Virus record (IMG/VR): IMGVR_UViG_3300046517_001666
Coordinates: 1-21,764 of that record
Strand: one strand, 5' to 3'
Source: a virus
DNA: 21,764 nucleotides
The position numbers and the translations under genes are program-made. The notes under the pieces are model-generated. The model had not been told where the DNA came from and did no database searches. It saw only the letters and a program-made list of their open reading frames with translations. Positions 11,688 to 20,010 of the stretch are shown piece after piece (position 1 is the first letter of the stretch; each line of letters opens with the position of its first letter).

Positions 11688-14600
11688 GGCGTGCCATCCA
11701 TCGAGTGGCCCGGCTGTAGGTTGGAGTATGAATAGACGATCTCCGAGTGCGCCGGCTTCCAGCGATTGAACAGGCAGTCCTGGTCAATGAATAACCCGAT
11801 GCGCAGGTGGGGGTCTACTCCGGCCTGGCCCTGGCTTGCGCGGAACCAATTCAGGCTCGCATTAGTGACGTGGATGGTCCAATAGAACCTCATCTCTGGC
11901 CGCCCGATCTGCCAGCGGGGGCTCTTGTGGTCCTGGCTAAGTGCGCTGGTGTCCCCGCACTGGCTGATGCCGACCATGAACGGCGAGTACTCCTCGATCA
12001 GGACCTGGTAGCCCATCCACTCTGCGACGCTATAGAAGAAGGAGCGCGACTGGCCGCCCATCAGCGTCATCTTCATAACGAGCATGTCTCGCCGCTCGCC
12101 AATGGTCGCCGTCTCCTTGAAGCATGGGTCGGGCAGTCCCCAGGCCCGCTCCCAGTCCGGCAGTAGCTCGAGAGTCGACCGCGGGTCCGACTCTATCTCG
12201 AGGAGGTCTGCGGCGCGGCCGTCTACGAAGCCGTAGTACCTGCCCAGGCCGGTCACGGTCTTGACCAGCGTTGACTCATGGCGCCTCGGCCACGCCTGCC
12301 CCTTTGGCAAGAGGTCCATCAGCGCGTACGCGTAGTCGTCGCCAGACCTCCGCACGTGGCGGTCCATATCGGTGGGGTAGGTTGGCGGCGGCTGGGGCAT
12401 GCGCCCCGGCTCACCGAGGTCTGGCGGCTCCGGCACCAGATCATCGGCATAGAGGATTTGCGGGTGCTGTTGCAGCACCGGGTCGATAGGAACATCCGGC
12501 GAGCCGGTGACGAGGTTGTTAGCACGCAGCACACCGATCGAATAGCCAAGCCCGAGGTACGGCGAGCTAGTGACAAGGTCGATTGCGTGCGGGATTGCAT
12601 AGAAGTGCGCGAGGGCGGGCGTCCCGAGCACCGGGCTAGACGTGACGAGGTCGAGCGCCGCCATGCTGCCGCCGAGGCCGGGAGACCCGAGCGCAGGCGA
12701 CGACGGCGCAAGCGGAGTCCCGTAGAACAGGTAACCGTAGGGCGCATTCGGCGGCGAGAAGTTGTTGGTCCACCGCGCCACGCCCTTGGTGACGCGGATT
12801 TCGTCTAAGTAGCCGTTGACGCAATTTGCGCCGCTTGGATTGTATGAGTTGCCGCCGATGAACGGCAGTCCCGCGCTTATCGCATAGTTGTTCGCATCGA
12901 CGTAGCTTGCACCTTCCTGCATTCCATTCAGATAGAGCTTAGTGACCCCTGCCGAGCGAACGAGCGCGACGTGATACCAGACGTTCGCAGATAGAGTTGT
13001 CGATCCAGTGATTATACCCGCCGCATTTACTAAAACCCAAAGGACGCCATTAGTTGTGTAGATAGTTGGATGTGTAAACGAGTTAACACCGCTCGGGCGC
13101 CCATCGTAGATGATTACTGCATTACTCGGATTATTAAGGTTCGCCCAAAAATCAATCGTGAAGTCACCGGTGCCATAGGCAAAATCATTAGAGCCATCCA
13201 GCGCCAGACCGCAATTTGCGCTCCCGTCGAAGATCGCCGCTGCGCTACCAAACTTTTCTTGTGCAACAGAAAGCTGTGCAGTTCCGTGGATCGTGACCGG
13301 GTGATTGCGCCCCGACGTGTCCGGAATGACGGTCGAGCCGTTGAAGCCGTCGCAGTGCAGCAGCAGTACGGTCGCGGCGTCGATAGACTGCAGCGGCCAT
13401 GCGGCGCCGAGGACGGGTGAGGCTGGCGCGAGTGGCTGTGCGAAGAACTGATATGGCGGGTACGGCGCAGTCGGTGGCGAGAAGTTCGTCGTCCAGCGGG
13501 CAACCCGCGAGACGCGGATTTCATCCATGAAGCCGTTGAAGCAACCGGGCGGGTAGGCTGGCCCCGAGGCGCCGATGCGCGGATAGCCGCCAGCGCCAAC
13601 CGCGTAGTTGTTGGCGTCGGTGTAGATCGGGCCTTCCTGTACGCCGTTGACGTAGAGTTTGGTGACACCTGCCGCGCGAACGGCAGCGACGTGGTACCAC
13701 ACGCCAGTCGTGGCTACGGTCGTGCCGGTGATCGGGATCGCGCCATCGTAGCCGAACTGGAATTTGTTCGTTAGCCCGTCGATTACAACAAACGGTGCGA
13801 CGGTCGCCCCGGCATCGCGGCTATCGTAGATGATGAATGTCGCGCCCGTTGTGGACGGCAATCCCACCAGATTGACCCACGCCTCTATGGTGAAATCGCC
13901 AAGGCCGAACGCAAAGTCTACTCCGCTATCGAGCGATAGGTAAGAGGCTGTCGTTCCTCCAAACTCAGCGCCTCCTCCGCCAAACCTTGCAGCGCCAGTA
14001 TTGTTGTTGACCCGCGTGCCGCCGTTCGACGTAACTGCGTGGTTCTTGCCCGAGTAGTCGGTGAATGTGGTTGCGAACTGCGTTCCCTCGCAGTGCAGCA
14101 GCAGGACCGTGTTGCCGTCCTGCTTCGTCAGTCCCGGCAGACCCAGCGGAGCCGCGCCGACCATCGGCGTAGGTGTGTACGGCGCAGCCGGTGGCGTGAA
14201 GGCGCCGGTCCACAGCGCGCGGCCCTTGGTGACGCGCACTTCGTCCATGTACCCGTAAGTACCGAGAAGTGGATAAACACTCGCGCCGATCTGAGTGTAA
14301 TTCCGCGTATCGGCGATACTGCCTTGAGACACGCCGTCAAGATAAAGAGTAGAGGTTCCGCCCGAGCGCACCAGGGCAATGTGGTGCCAGACATTGGCGG
14401 TGATTGCGGTCGTACCAAGTATAAGGCCAGAGGAATAGACGACATTATTGCTGTGGGCTAACGCAAGACCGACGTTCGCTTCCGACCCAGTGGCATACGG
14501 CCAGTAGATGATGAAGTCGGCACCTACGACAGACGGAAGGGCCGTCAAATAGAGCCAGAGGTCAATCGTAAAGTCGTTGGTGCCGAAAAGAAAATCAACA

Positions 14601-15931
14601 CTCGAGTCAGCTATCAGAACGCCATTCTGGTCCGGCGCGTTAAACGAGGCACCACCAAACTTTGACTGCGCAGTGGAGATAGCATAGCTGGCGTTTCCAG
14701 TGTTTGACGCAACCGCATGGCGCGCCGTCGCATCAGTGATGGTCTGCGAGCCGTTTGCCCCATCCATGTGGAGCAACATGACGGTGCCGTCCGCAGACGG
14801 CGCGAGCCCCAGCGGAACGAAATAGTACGGAGGGAACGGTGCTACTGATGGCGTGAAGTTTGCGGTGTAGCGTGCACCTCTTGAGATACGATACTCGTCA
14901 ATGTAGCAGTTTGCGCAGGGGCCGTAGTTGATCGTTGCATATGTGTTGGTATACGAATAGGTGTCTGCGAAGGTGCCGCCCTCCGACACGCCGTTGACGT
15001 AGACCCGAGAGACTTGCAGATAGCGGACGAGCGCGACGTGGACCCACTGATTGACCGGGATTGGCGTCGTCGTAGTAATGCGCGCGCCCTGCTGCGTATA
15101 ATACTGAACGACCTCTGCCGACCCATTCCAGAAGAAGCCGAGATATGGGTTGTTCGCATCACCAACCTGTCGGCCATCATAGATGCCGCCATCGTAACCG
15201 ACGTTCCGGAACGAGTTGACCCAAATCCACGCCTCAATCGTAAAGTCGTCAGTCCCAAAACCAAAATCAGCGTGGGGTACAGTATTGTCAGTTACGACAT
15301 AGGACGAGGCCGATCCGTCACACGAGAGCGAGCCGGAGCCAATCTTAGACCGCGCTGACGTTAGTATCGCACTGCTTTGCAGATTGACCGCGTGGCGACC
15401 GGCACTGTCCGGCGCATATGGGCCATCAAAGTGCAGCAGTAGCGAGGTCGAGAGCGGAGTGGCGACGAGAGACGCCGTGTAGGTGATCGAAACATAGCCA
15501 GTGCCAGCCGTGACGCCGTCGCCAGCGTCGGTTCCTGCCTGTCCGACGACGACGGTGATGTTTGCCGAGGCGGCAGGAGCGCCGCCGTCGCTTGGCGCCC
15601 ATGTCTGAGTGACCCTACCTCCTGCACTGCCCCAATAGAAGCTACCACCTCCTGATGAAACACTGGTACTGCCAGCGCCGCCACCGCCTACAGTGACTGC
15701 ACCTCCAAAGCCACCTTGGGCGGCCGGTTGACCAGTCATCGTATTGCCAGTGCCACCGTAGGCAACGACTGCAGAGCTTGAGCCAAACGAGCTATTACCG
15801 CCACTCGAACCATTGTTAACGCGGTTATAGCTCGACCCTCCGCCAGGAGCACTCACATCGACACTTAACGTCGTGTAAGCTACGACGGTAAAAGTATAGG
15901 TGCCCGGCGTTGTGTAGTTGACAGTCGGCAT
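11684..15931 (-). CDS. LamG-repeat tail fibre fused to YmfQ/gp48-like baseplate domain
   Basis: One intact frame of 1415 residues. Residues 1-155 are Gly-rich (PGTYTFTV start, GGRVTQTW). Then come four LamG/concanavalin-like domains, about 160-370, 380-590, 605-830 and 850-1070. Each has the signature F-x-x-D-F-T-I-E/D-x-W and W-x-H-V/I-A-x-V-R with Y-x-N/D-G. A linker of degenerate LVTGSPVLG units (about 1070-1180) follows. The end (about 1187-1415) is a DUF2313/YmfQ domain, with DMDRHVRRSGDDYAYALMDL, LPKGQAWPR, CGD and KPAHSEIVYSYS. YmfQ-like proteins (Mu gp48) cap the baseplate and are usually about 200 residues. The LamG domains probably bind host-surface sugars. The baseplate module is at the C-terminus, opposite to most fibres. 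Confidence 0.9.
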   Translation of the reverse strand: MPTVNYTTPGTYTFTVVAYTTLSVDVSAPGGGSSYNRVNNGSSGGNSSFGSSSAVVAYGGTGNTMTGQPAAQGGFGGAVTVGGGGAGSTSVSSGGGSFYWGSAGGRVTQTWAPSDGGAPAASANITVVVGQAGTDAGDGVTAGTGYVSITYTASLVATPLSTSLLLHFDGPYAPDSAGRHAVNLQSSAILTSARSKIGSGSLSCDGSASSYVVTDNTVPHADFGFGTDDFTIEAWIWVNSFRNVGYDGGIYDGRQVGDANNPYLGFFWNGSAEVVQYYTQQGARITTTTPIPVNQWVHVALVRYLQVSRVYVNGVSEGGTFADTYSYTNTYATINYGPCANCYIDEYRISRGARYTANFTPSVAPFPPYYFVPLGLAPSADGTVMLLHMDGANGSQTITDATARHAVASNTGNASYAISTAQSKFGGASFNAPDQNGVLIADSSVDFLFGTNDFTIDLWLYLTALPSVVGADFIIYWPYATGSEANVGLALAHSNNVVYSSGLILGTTAITANVWHHIALVRSGGTSTLYLDGVSQGSIADTRNYTQIGASVYPLLGTYGYMDEVRVTKGRALWTGAFTPPAAPYTPTPMVGAAPLGLPGLTKQDGNTVLLLHCEGTQFATTFTDYSGKNHAVTSNGGTRVNNNTGAARFGGGGAEFGGTTASYLSLDSGVDFAFGLGDFTIEAWVNLVGLPSTTGATFIIYDSRDAGATVAPFVVIDGLTNKFQFGYDGAIPITGTTVATTGVWYHVAAVRAAGVTKLYVNGVQEGPIYTDANNYAVGAGGYPRIGASGPAYPPGCFNGFMDEIRVSRVARWTTNFSPPTAPYPPYQFFAQPLAPASPVLGAAWPLQSIDAATVLLLHCDGFNGSTVIPDTSGRNHPVTIHGTAQLSVAQEKFGSAAAIFDGSANCGLALDGSNDFAYGTGDFTIDFWANLNNPSNAVIIYDGRPSGVNSFTHPTIYTTNGVLWVLVNAAGIITGSTTLSANVWYHVALVRSAGVTKLYLNGMQEGASYVDANNYAISAGLPFIGGNSYNPSGANCVNGYLDEIRVTKGVARWTNNFSPPNAPYGYLFYGTPLAPSSPALGSPGLGGSMAALDLVTSSPVLGTPALAHFYAIPHAIDLVTSSPYLGLGYSIGVLRANNLVTGSPDVPIDPVLQQHPQILYADDLVPEPPDLGEPGRMPQPPPTYPTDMDRHVRRSGDDYAYALMDLLPKGQAWPRRHESTLVKTVTGLGRYYGFVDGRAADLLEIESDPRSTLELLPDWERAWGLPDPCFKETATIGERRDMLVMKMTLMGGQSRSFFYSVAEWMGYQVLIEEYSPFMVGISQCGDTSALSQDHKSPRWQIGRPEMRFYWTIHVTNASLNWFRASQGQAGVDPHLRIGLFIDQDCLFNRWKPAHSEIVYSYSNLQPGHSMDGTP
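12725..15450 (-). repeat. Four tandem LamG-coding repeats
   Basis: The DNA holds four homologous units, roughly 14820-15450, 14165-14785, 13440-14115 and 12725-13370, each of about 0.65 kb. All begin at an LLLH-coding stretch and end at an N/A-F-x-P-P/S-x-A-P-coding stretch. Units three and four are the most alike, both encoding VTKLY, NG, QEG and DANNYA in register. The rest are more diverged, so one duplication is younger than the others. Confidence 0.85.
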
Positions 15932-15946
15932 CTGGCGCCTAGAGTT

Positions 15947-16327
15947 TTACTGGTTCGGCAGCCGGATCAGGAAGCTCGCCAGCGTGAACGTATTGCCCGC
16001 CGTCACCGCTTGCGAGGCCGAGAGCGAACCGTTTGCCAGCAGGCGCGAGTTGACGCTATCGACCGCGGCCCACTTCGACGCCGTCGCTGTGCCGGTAACG
16101 GTCCCGTCCGTAATCGGCGTCGAGGCGATCTGCCTGCCGTTTGGCGAGCCAGCACCCGATGCGCCAAAGCAGCCTCCCGCACCGAAGTTCTTGTTACCCA
16201 GTGCGTAGGTCGAGGTCGCGTCGGTGAACGTCAGGGGGTCCTGTGTACAAAGATAGATGTGCGTGGCATAGGTCTTGATCGCGTTAAGACCGTTGTCCAG
16301 CGCGTAGTCGCCAACCACGTTTGCCAT
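15947..16327 (-). CDS. Small virion-type protein (126 aa)
   Basis: ATG 16327 lies four bases after the previous gene's stop. The 126-residue protein has a helix (GDYALDNGLNAIKTYATH), a strand IYLCTQDPLTF and a Gly/Ser-rich middle. Its β-rich end KWAAVDSVNSRLLANG with AVTAGNTFTLASFLIRL is typical of small phage tail-associated proteins as I recall them. It lies between the LamG fibre and other small fibre-region genes and is a paralogue of the protein at 10331-10693. Structural role is likely, exact placement unknown. Confidence 0.75.
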   Translation of the reverse strand: MANVVGDYALDNGLNAIKTYATHIYLCTQDPLTFTDATSTYALGNKNFGAGGCFGASGAGSPNGRQIASTPITDGTVTGTATASKWAAVDSVNSRLLANGSLSASQAVTAGNTFTLASFLIRLPNQ

Positions 16328-16330
16328 ATC

Positions 16331-16633
16331 TCATTCCTCCACTGCCGTTGCCTTGATACCCGAGAGCTGGGAGCACAGCGCTGCTGCATCTGCCTCTTCG
16401 CCCATACCCTGCTGTACCCAGACGGCAGGCTCCGTCGTCCCCCCAATACCATCCGTCGGGTGCTCGCCGGCTTGCGTAGGGACTAGTGCATAGACGACCC
16501 AAGCGAACTGCCCATTGTTCTTTGGCATAGTCATGCGATCCATGCGCACCGTATTGCCGTAGTGATAGATCGTTCCGTCCGGGTTCATCGTCACGCCAGG
16601 AGGAAGCGGCTTTGCCTTGTCGTCGTCTGCCAT
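16331..16633 (-). CDS. Hypothetical tail-region protein (100 aa)
   Basis: ATG 16633 was chosen because AAAGGAAC lies seven bases upstream. A longer reading would begin inside the next fibre gene. The product begins MADDDKAKPLPPGVTMNPDG and continues with IYHYGNTVRMDRM and AWVVYALVPTQAGEHP, a mixed α/β composition with an acidic end. It sits between two fibre genes with only short gaps, so it may be a fibre chaperone or small structural part. No family is recognised. Confidence 0.65.
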   Translation of the reverse strand: MADDDKAKPLPPGVTMNPDGTIYHYGNTVRMDRMTMPKNNGQFAWVVYALVPTQAGEHPTDGIGGTTEPAVWVQQGMGEEADAAALCSQLSGIKATAVEE

Positions 16634-16646
16634 ATTTTGGTTCCTT

Positions 16647-17699
16647 TCATGACCACGAAATATTAGCTCTCCCGTTTGCACCTGGTTGCGCCGGTCCAAG
16701 CGGAGTAACGGCGCCCACCCCACCTGCACCGACCATCAACAGGATATTAGTGCCGGGCACTGGTGCGCCCGCATCAGTCGGTAGCCACGTCTTGGTGACG
16801 CGACCTCCCTTACTTCCGTTATAGTAGGCTGCCGGTTGCGCCGGGGAGTAGGTCCATGAGATATTGACCCAACCGTTGCCAGAGTTCTGAACGGGGCGAC
16901 CGCCGTCGAGGCCACCAGAGCCGATGACGACTGTTATGTAGCCTCCGACAGCCAGGGCACCCGCTGTAAACGCTTGGGCGACACGACCACCTGCAGCACC
17001 GTTGTACTGGGGAACGCCGTTAGCCGAGCCAGTAGGGCTCCCAGCTCCACCACCGCCGGTCGTCACCGTTCCGCCGCTACCGCCACCAGGCACTGACGGA
17101 AGGTGCTGAGGATCGCAGCCTCCGCCGCCATTTGCAGTAACGGAAGGAAATATGCTGGGATTGCCATTCTGTCCAACGAAACTCCCATCAGTCGCGCCAC
17201 CGCCACCTGCAGCCACATCGACTGTGAGCACCGTATAAGTTGGTACCATGAAGCCATAAGTACCGGGGGGAAATGAGGCGGTACCGCCAGCCCCGCCGAT
17301 GATGCCACTCCCGCCCAGTCCGCCACCGCCCGTCGTGACGATACTGCCGCTCCCACCGCTTCCGCTTTGATCTGGAGGGACTGGGCCGATACCGGCGAGT
17401 CCTCCAGTCGCGCTCAGCGCCGTACTGGACGCAAACGAGGACGTACCCCCGCCGCCTGCCGATACCGTAACGACGTCCGACGAACCACCGCCGCCTGCAC
17501 CCTCGACCGTCACCGTGAGCGTATTATAGTTCGGGACCGGAAAGTTGACGGTGCCGGGTACCACTTGTGAATATGACCCAGGTTGCACCGACTGAAGCGC
17601 GGGCATACCGAGAACGGGTGAGCCGCCAACGAGTGGCAGCGCATTCGGGATCACCCACCCGCGCTGAAACGGCCCAACCATTGCTTTGACGTGGAACAC
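16647..17699 (-). CDS. Glycine-rich tail fibre protein with duplicated modules
   Basis: GTG 17699 gives MFHVKAMVGPFQRG; ATG 17681 is an alternative six residues in. The 350-residue protein carries a GGSPVLGMPAL motif (about 25-35), like the linkers of the LamG fibre. Two copies of an opening module follow (PGTVNFPVPNYNTLTV near 48 and PGTYGFMVPTYTVLTV near 145). Two copies of a closing module come later (GGRVAQAF and GGRVTKTW, each followed by a TVVIG/LLMVG strand and an NISW end). Gly makes up a large share. This is a typical repetitive phage fibre head, likely exposed for surface contact. The first opening module lacks a closing partner, suggesting an internal deletion. Confidence 0.75.
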   Translation of the reverse strand: MFHVKAMVGPFQRGWVIPNALPLVGGSPVLGMPALQSVQPGSYSQVVPGTVNFPVPNYNTLTVTVEGAGGGGSSDVVTVSAGGGGTSSFASSTALSATGGLAGIGPVPPDQSGSGGSGSIVTTGGGGLGGSGIIGGAGGTASFPPGTYGFMVPTYTVLTVDVAAGGGGATDGSFVGQNGNPSIFPSVTANGGGGCDPQHLPSVPGGGSGGTVTTGGGGAGSPTGSANGVPQYNGAAGGRVAQAFTAGALAVGGYITVVIGSGGLDGGRPVQNSGNGWVNISWTYSPAQPAAYYNGSKGGRVTKTWLPTDAGAPVPGTNILLMVGAGGVGAVTPLGPAQPGANGRANISWS

Positions 17700-17703
17700 G
17701 GTA

Positions 17704-18174
17704 TCACGCCTTGATGTTGAGTTGCGCGCCAATAAATTCGAGCACGTTCCCCTGAGCTCCCCTGAAATGGAAAATATCGATTGCACCAGCAACGTTCGAC
17801 GGCGCAACCGCGGCAGCCGCACCGCCCGGCCAATGATACGGACCCGTTTGCCAAGTGAGCACGCGTGGAGTGACCGGGTCTTGGACGATGCGCAGCGCGT
17901 AGTAGGCGCCCTCGACCACATTCATCGGCGACCCCATTGCGGAGTTGCCACCGACCATCGCCAGCCGCGCGCTCGGCGACTGCCTAGTATCCCACACCGT
18001 CGTGCCGCTTACCGCATAGGCGATATCTTGCGGCACAAAATACTGCAGCGTAGTCCAGCCGCGCATCACATCAAGCGCAACGATCTGCCCGGGAGGTCCC
18101 TGCGCACCGTCCTGGCCAGGAGGTCCGGGCTGGAGAGCAATACCCTGTACGACCGTAAGCTGGACTATCGTCAT
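17704..18174 (-). CDS. Tail-associated protein with a collagen-like stretch
   Basis: ATG 18174 overlaps the previous stop by four bases. The 156-residue protein has a short collagen-type Gly-x-y run, GPPGQDGAQGPPG (about 17-29), used in phage fibres to form trimers. A β-rich domain of about 110 residues follows (WTTLQYFVPQDIAYAV, YYALRIVQDP, IDIFHFRGAQG). It probably trimerises and joins the tail fibre assembly. The position between the collar fibre and the Gly-rich fibre fits. The C-terminal domain is not recognised. Confidence 0.7.
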   Translation of the reverse strand: MTIVQLTVVQGIALQPGPPGQDGAQGPPGQIVALDVMRGWTTLQYFVPQDIAYAVSGTTVWDTRQSPSARLAMVGGNSAMGSPMNVVEGAYYALRIVQDPVTPRVLTWQTGPYHWPGGAAAAVAPSNVAGAIDIFHFRGAQGNVLEFIGAQLNIKA

Positions 18175-18551
18175 CGGGTTACTCCCTGGACCACAGATAT
18201 CGTCCCGTTCATGATGACGCGCTGCATCCCATCCGCACGGCCTACGGCATCGAGCACATAGTCACCCTTTGGGATGCGCGACATCTTAGATATCGGTACA
18301 TTGATGGCAAACTGATTGCTAACGATACCGATCTTGCCGTCTGCGGGGTCATCGTAGGGATTGTTACTGATGTTGATGAGCGCGGTTACGTCCTCGGCTG
18401 ATGCACGCATCTCAAGCTGGAAGTCGATGCCAGAGAGGTCAATGGGGGACCCGGAGACGTCATAGTACGCAAGTGTATCCAACCAATCCTCATTGGTGTA
18501 GACCACCACTACTACGGTGCAGAAGGGTATAGCGAGAAGCTGGGTCGTCAT
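18171..18551 (-). CDS. Small tail-region protein (126 aa)
   Basis: ATG 18551 lies four bases after the collar fibre's stop, and its own stop overlaps the next gene. The protein is β-rich with NEDWLDTLAYYDVSGSPIDL, DFQLEMRAS, a vpi-x-x-M (VPISKMSRIPKGDYVLDAVG) segment and a VVQGVTR end. This is a pattern I know from small proteins in the tail-fibre region of many phages. The strands suggest a single β-sandwich domain. A role in fibre attachment or the baseplate edge is likely but unproven. Confidence 0.75.
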   Translation of the reverse strand: MTTQLLAIPFCTVVVVVYTNEDWLDTLAYYDVSGSPIDLSGIDFQLEMRASAEDVTALINISNNPYDDPADGKIGIVSNQFAINVPISKMSRIPKGDYVLDAVGRADGMQRVIMNGTISVVQGVTR

Positions 18552-18555
18552 TTGC

Positions 18556-19995
18556 TCACCGCCAAATGATAGCCATCATATTAATGTTGACCGGCCTCGT
18601 CTCTGCACCACCGGTCGTCGCGAGCGATCCAGTAATCGGAAGGCCAGTGATACGGTTGGCGATAGCCACGCTCGAGGCTCCCCTGGTGTCTGGAAGGTTA
18701 ATGCCTCCGAGATCTGGAGTACCATTGATCTTGACGGCCATCCCTAGCAGCGAGCCAAGATCAATCTTGTCGTTCGGCGGCGCAACGGTAGAGTCAATAA
18801 CATAGGCTCCGGTGGCTGGATTTCCTTGACGCGGGTTTCCAAAATCGATCGTCACACCGCCGGCAGGAAACATATGCGTATGCGACTGAACCTGTGAGGT
18901 CTGCTTAGTACCAACGTGGTCTCCCGCAACTCCGTCGCCTCGATCTGTGCGGGTCGCGGCATCTGGGTCAACCCCGCTACCATGGCTCCAGCCCCGAATG
19001 AATTGACCACGGAAGTCCGGCACTTTAAATGTATTGGGATCAGGCGCTCCGTAGCGTACCCCAATAATGCCAAACAGCCGCGAGTCAGTCACCCGAGACA
19101 GCGCCTGACCGTTACACTCATATGCGCCAGATGGCGGTACGTCGGTTGGCCACAAATCAATTGTACCAGGGACACCCCCAGTTATTGCCGGGGGGCCTCC
19201 GCCTCCGCCATTGATGACAGTCATCAACTGCATCTTTATCCCATCGAATACGCAGAAGATCAGGCCGCCAGTAACGATCTGCCCTGCAGTGAGCTGGCTC
19301 TGGTCCGGCCACACCAACTGCACGGCGGCCAGGCCGTCCATCTTGATGGTGACCGGCCCGGTATTAGTATTCATCACCTTGACCAGGAACGGGTCACCCG
19401 CAGACATAATTGTAATGTGCGGGTTAAAGATACCGACAATATTATTGACCGCGCCCGTATCCGTCGAGAAGGGGATCTTAAGGGTAAAGTTATTGACCGT
19501 TGTATCAGACTGAAAGCCCAAGAAGTTGATGACCTGCCAGTACGCACCATCAAAAACAAGATAGGCTATCTGACCCGCCCGTAAGTCCCCCGATACGAGG
19601 TCTGCACCAGTTGCGCGCCGAACGGCGTGGGCACCCAGCGAGTTACAGTTGAATGTCGATGGTCCGGTATTGGCGTTGCCGATCTTCACTGCCACCCGCA
19701 TCCCAACGTACAATTGCGTAGGCACCGGAGTAATCGAGGCAGAGTAGACATTGGCAGACCCCGTATCGACCCCGTACTCATTGATCCACGGACCAATCTG
19801 TAGCGCCTGCCACATCTGTGTCAGATCGGTATCGGAGGGCGTCAAGCCGCAACCAGTGATGCACTGGGCGAGCTCGCGCATCGGCTGCTCGAATGCGGCA
19901 GCGGGCGGGATCGACCCAGGGCGACCCTGAGACGGATCGCCATTGATGTACGGGGCATTAGGATCGAGGATGCCATATGGCGCTTGATATTTCAT
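18556..19995 (-). CDS. Tail fibre with phage tail collar domain
   Basis: ATG 19995 opens a 479-residue protein. The first 50 residues are probably the attachment end. Two related β-repeats of about 80 residues follow, each with N-A/T-NTGP, then L-x-AGQI and an F-DG-x-x-x-Q-L/V end. A tail collar domain (about 276-336) has PPSGAYECNGQALSR, the LFGIIGVRYG stretch and FKVPDFRGQFIRGW. The C-terminal end GGAETRPVNINMMAIIWR is typical of this family, where the collar folds into a receptor-binding tip. It directly follows the gp47-like gene, so it is likely the main fibre. Confidence 0.9.
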   Translation of the reverse strand: MKYQAPYGILDPNAPYINGDPSQGRPGSIPPAAAFEQPMRELAQCITGCGLTPSDTDLTQMWQALQIGPWINEYGVDTGSANVYSASITPVPTQLYVGMRVAVKIGNANTGPSTFNCNSLGAHAVRRATGADLVSGDLRAGQIAYLVFDGAYWQVINFLGFQSDTTVNNFTLKIPFSTDTGAVNNIVGIFNPHITIMSAGDPFLVKVMNTNTGPVTIKMDGLAAVQLVWPDQSQLTAGQIVTGGLIFCVFDGIKMQLMTVINGGGGGPPAITGGVPGTIDLWPTDVPPSGAYECNGQALSRVTDSRLFGIIGVRYGAPDPNTFKVPDFRGQFIRGWSHGSGVDPDAATRTDRGDGVAGDHVGTKQTSQVQSHTHMFPAGGVTIDFGNPRQGNPATGAYVIDSTVAPPNDKIDLGSLLGMAVKINGTPDLGGINLPDTRGASSVAIANRITGLPITGSLATTGGAETRPVNINMMAIIWR

Positions 19996-20010
19996 GGTGG
20001 GTCTTCCCCG

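Noticed and set aside
12278-12808. 176-codon Arg-rich open frame on the + strand
   Set aside because: Composition is that of a shadow frame in GC-rich DNA, opposite the YmfQ domain.
18916-19584. 222-codon open frame on the + strand
   Set aside because: Antisense to the tail collar fibre, with no motif and an unbalanced His/Arg content.
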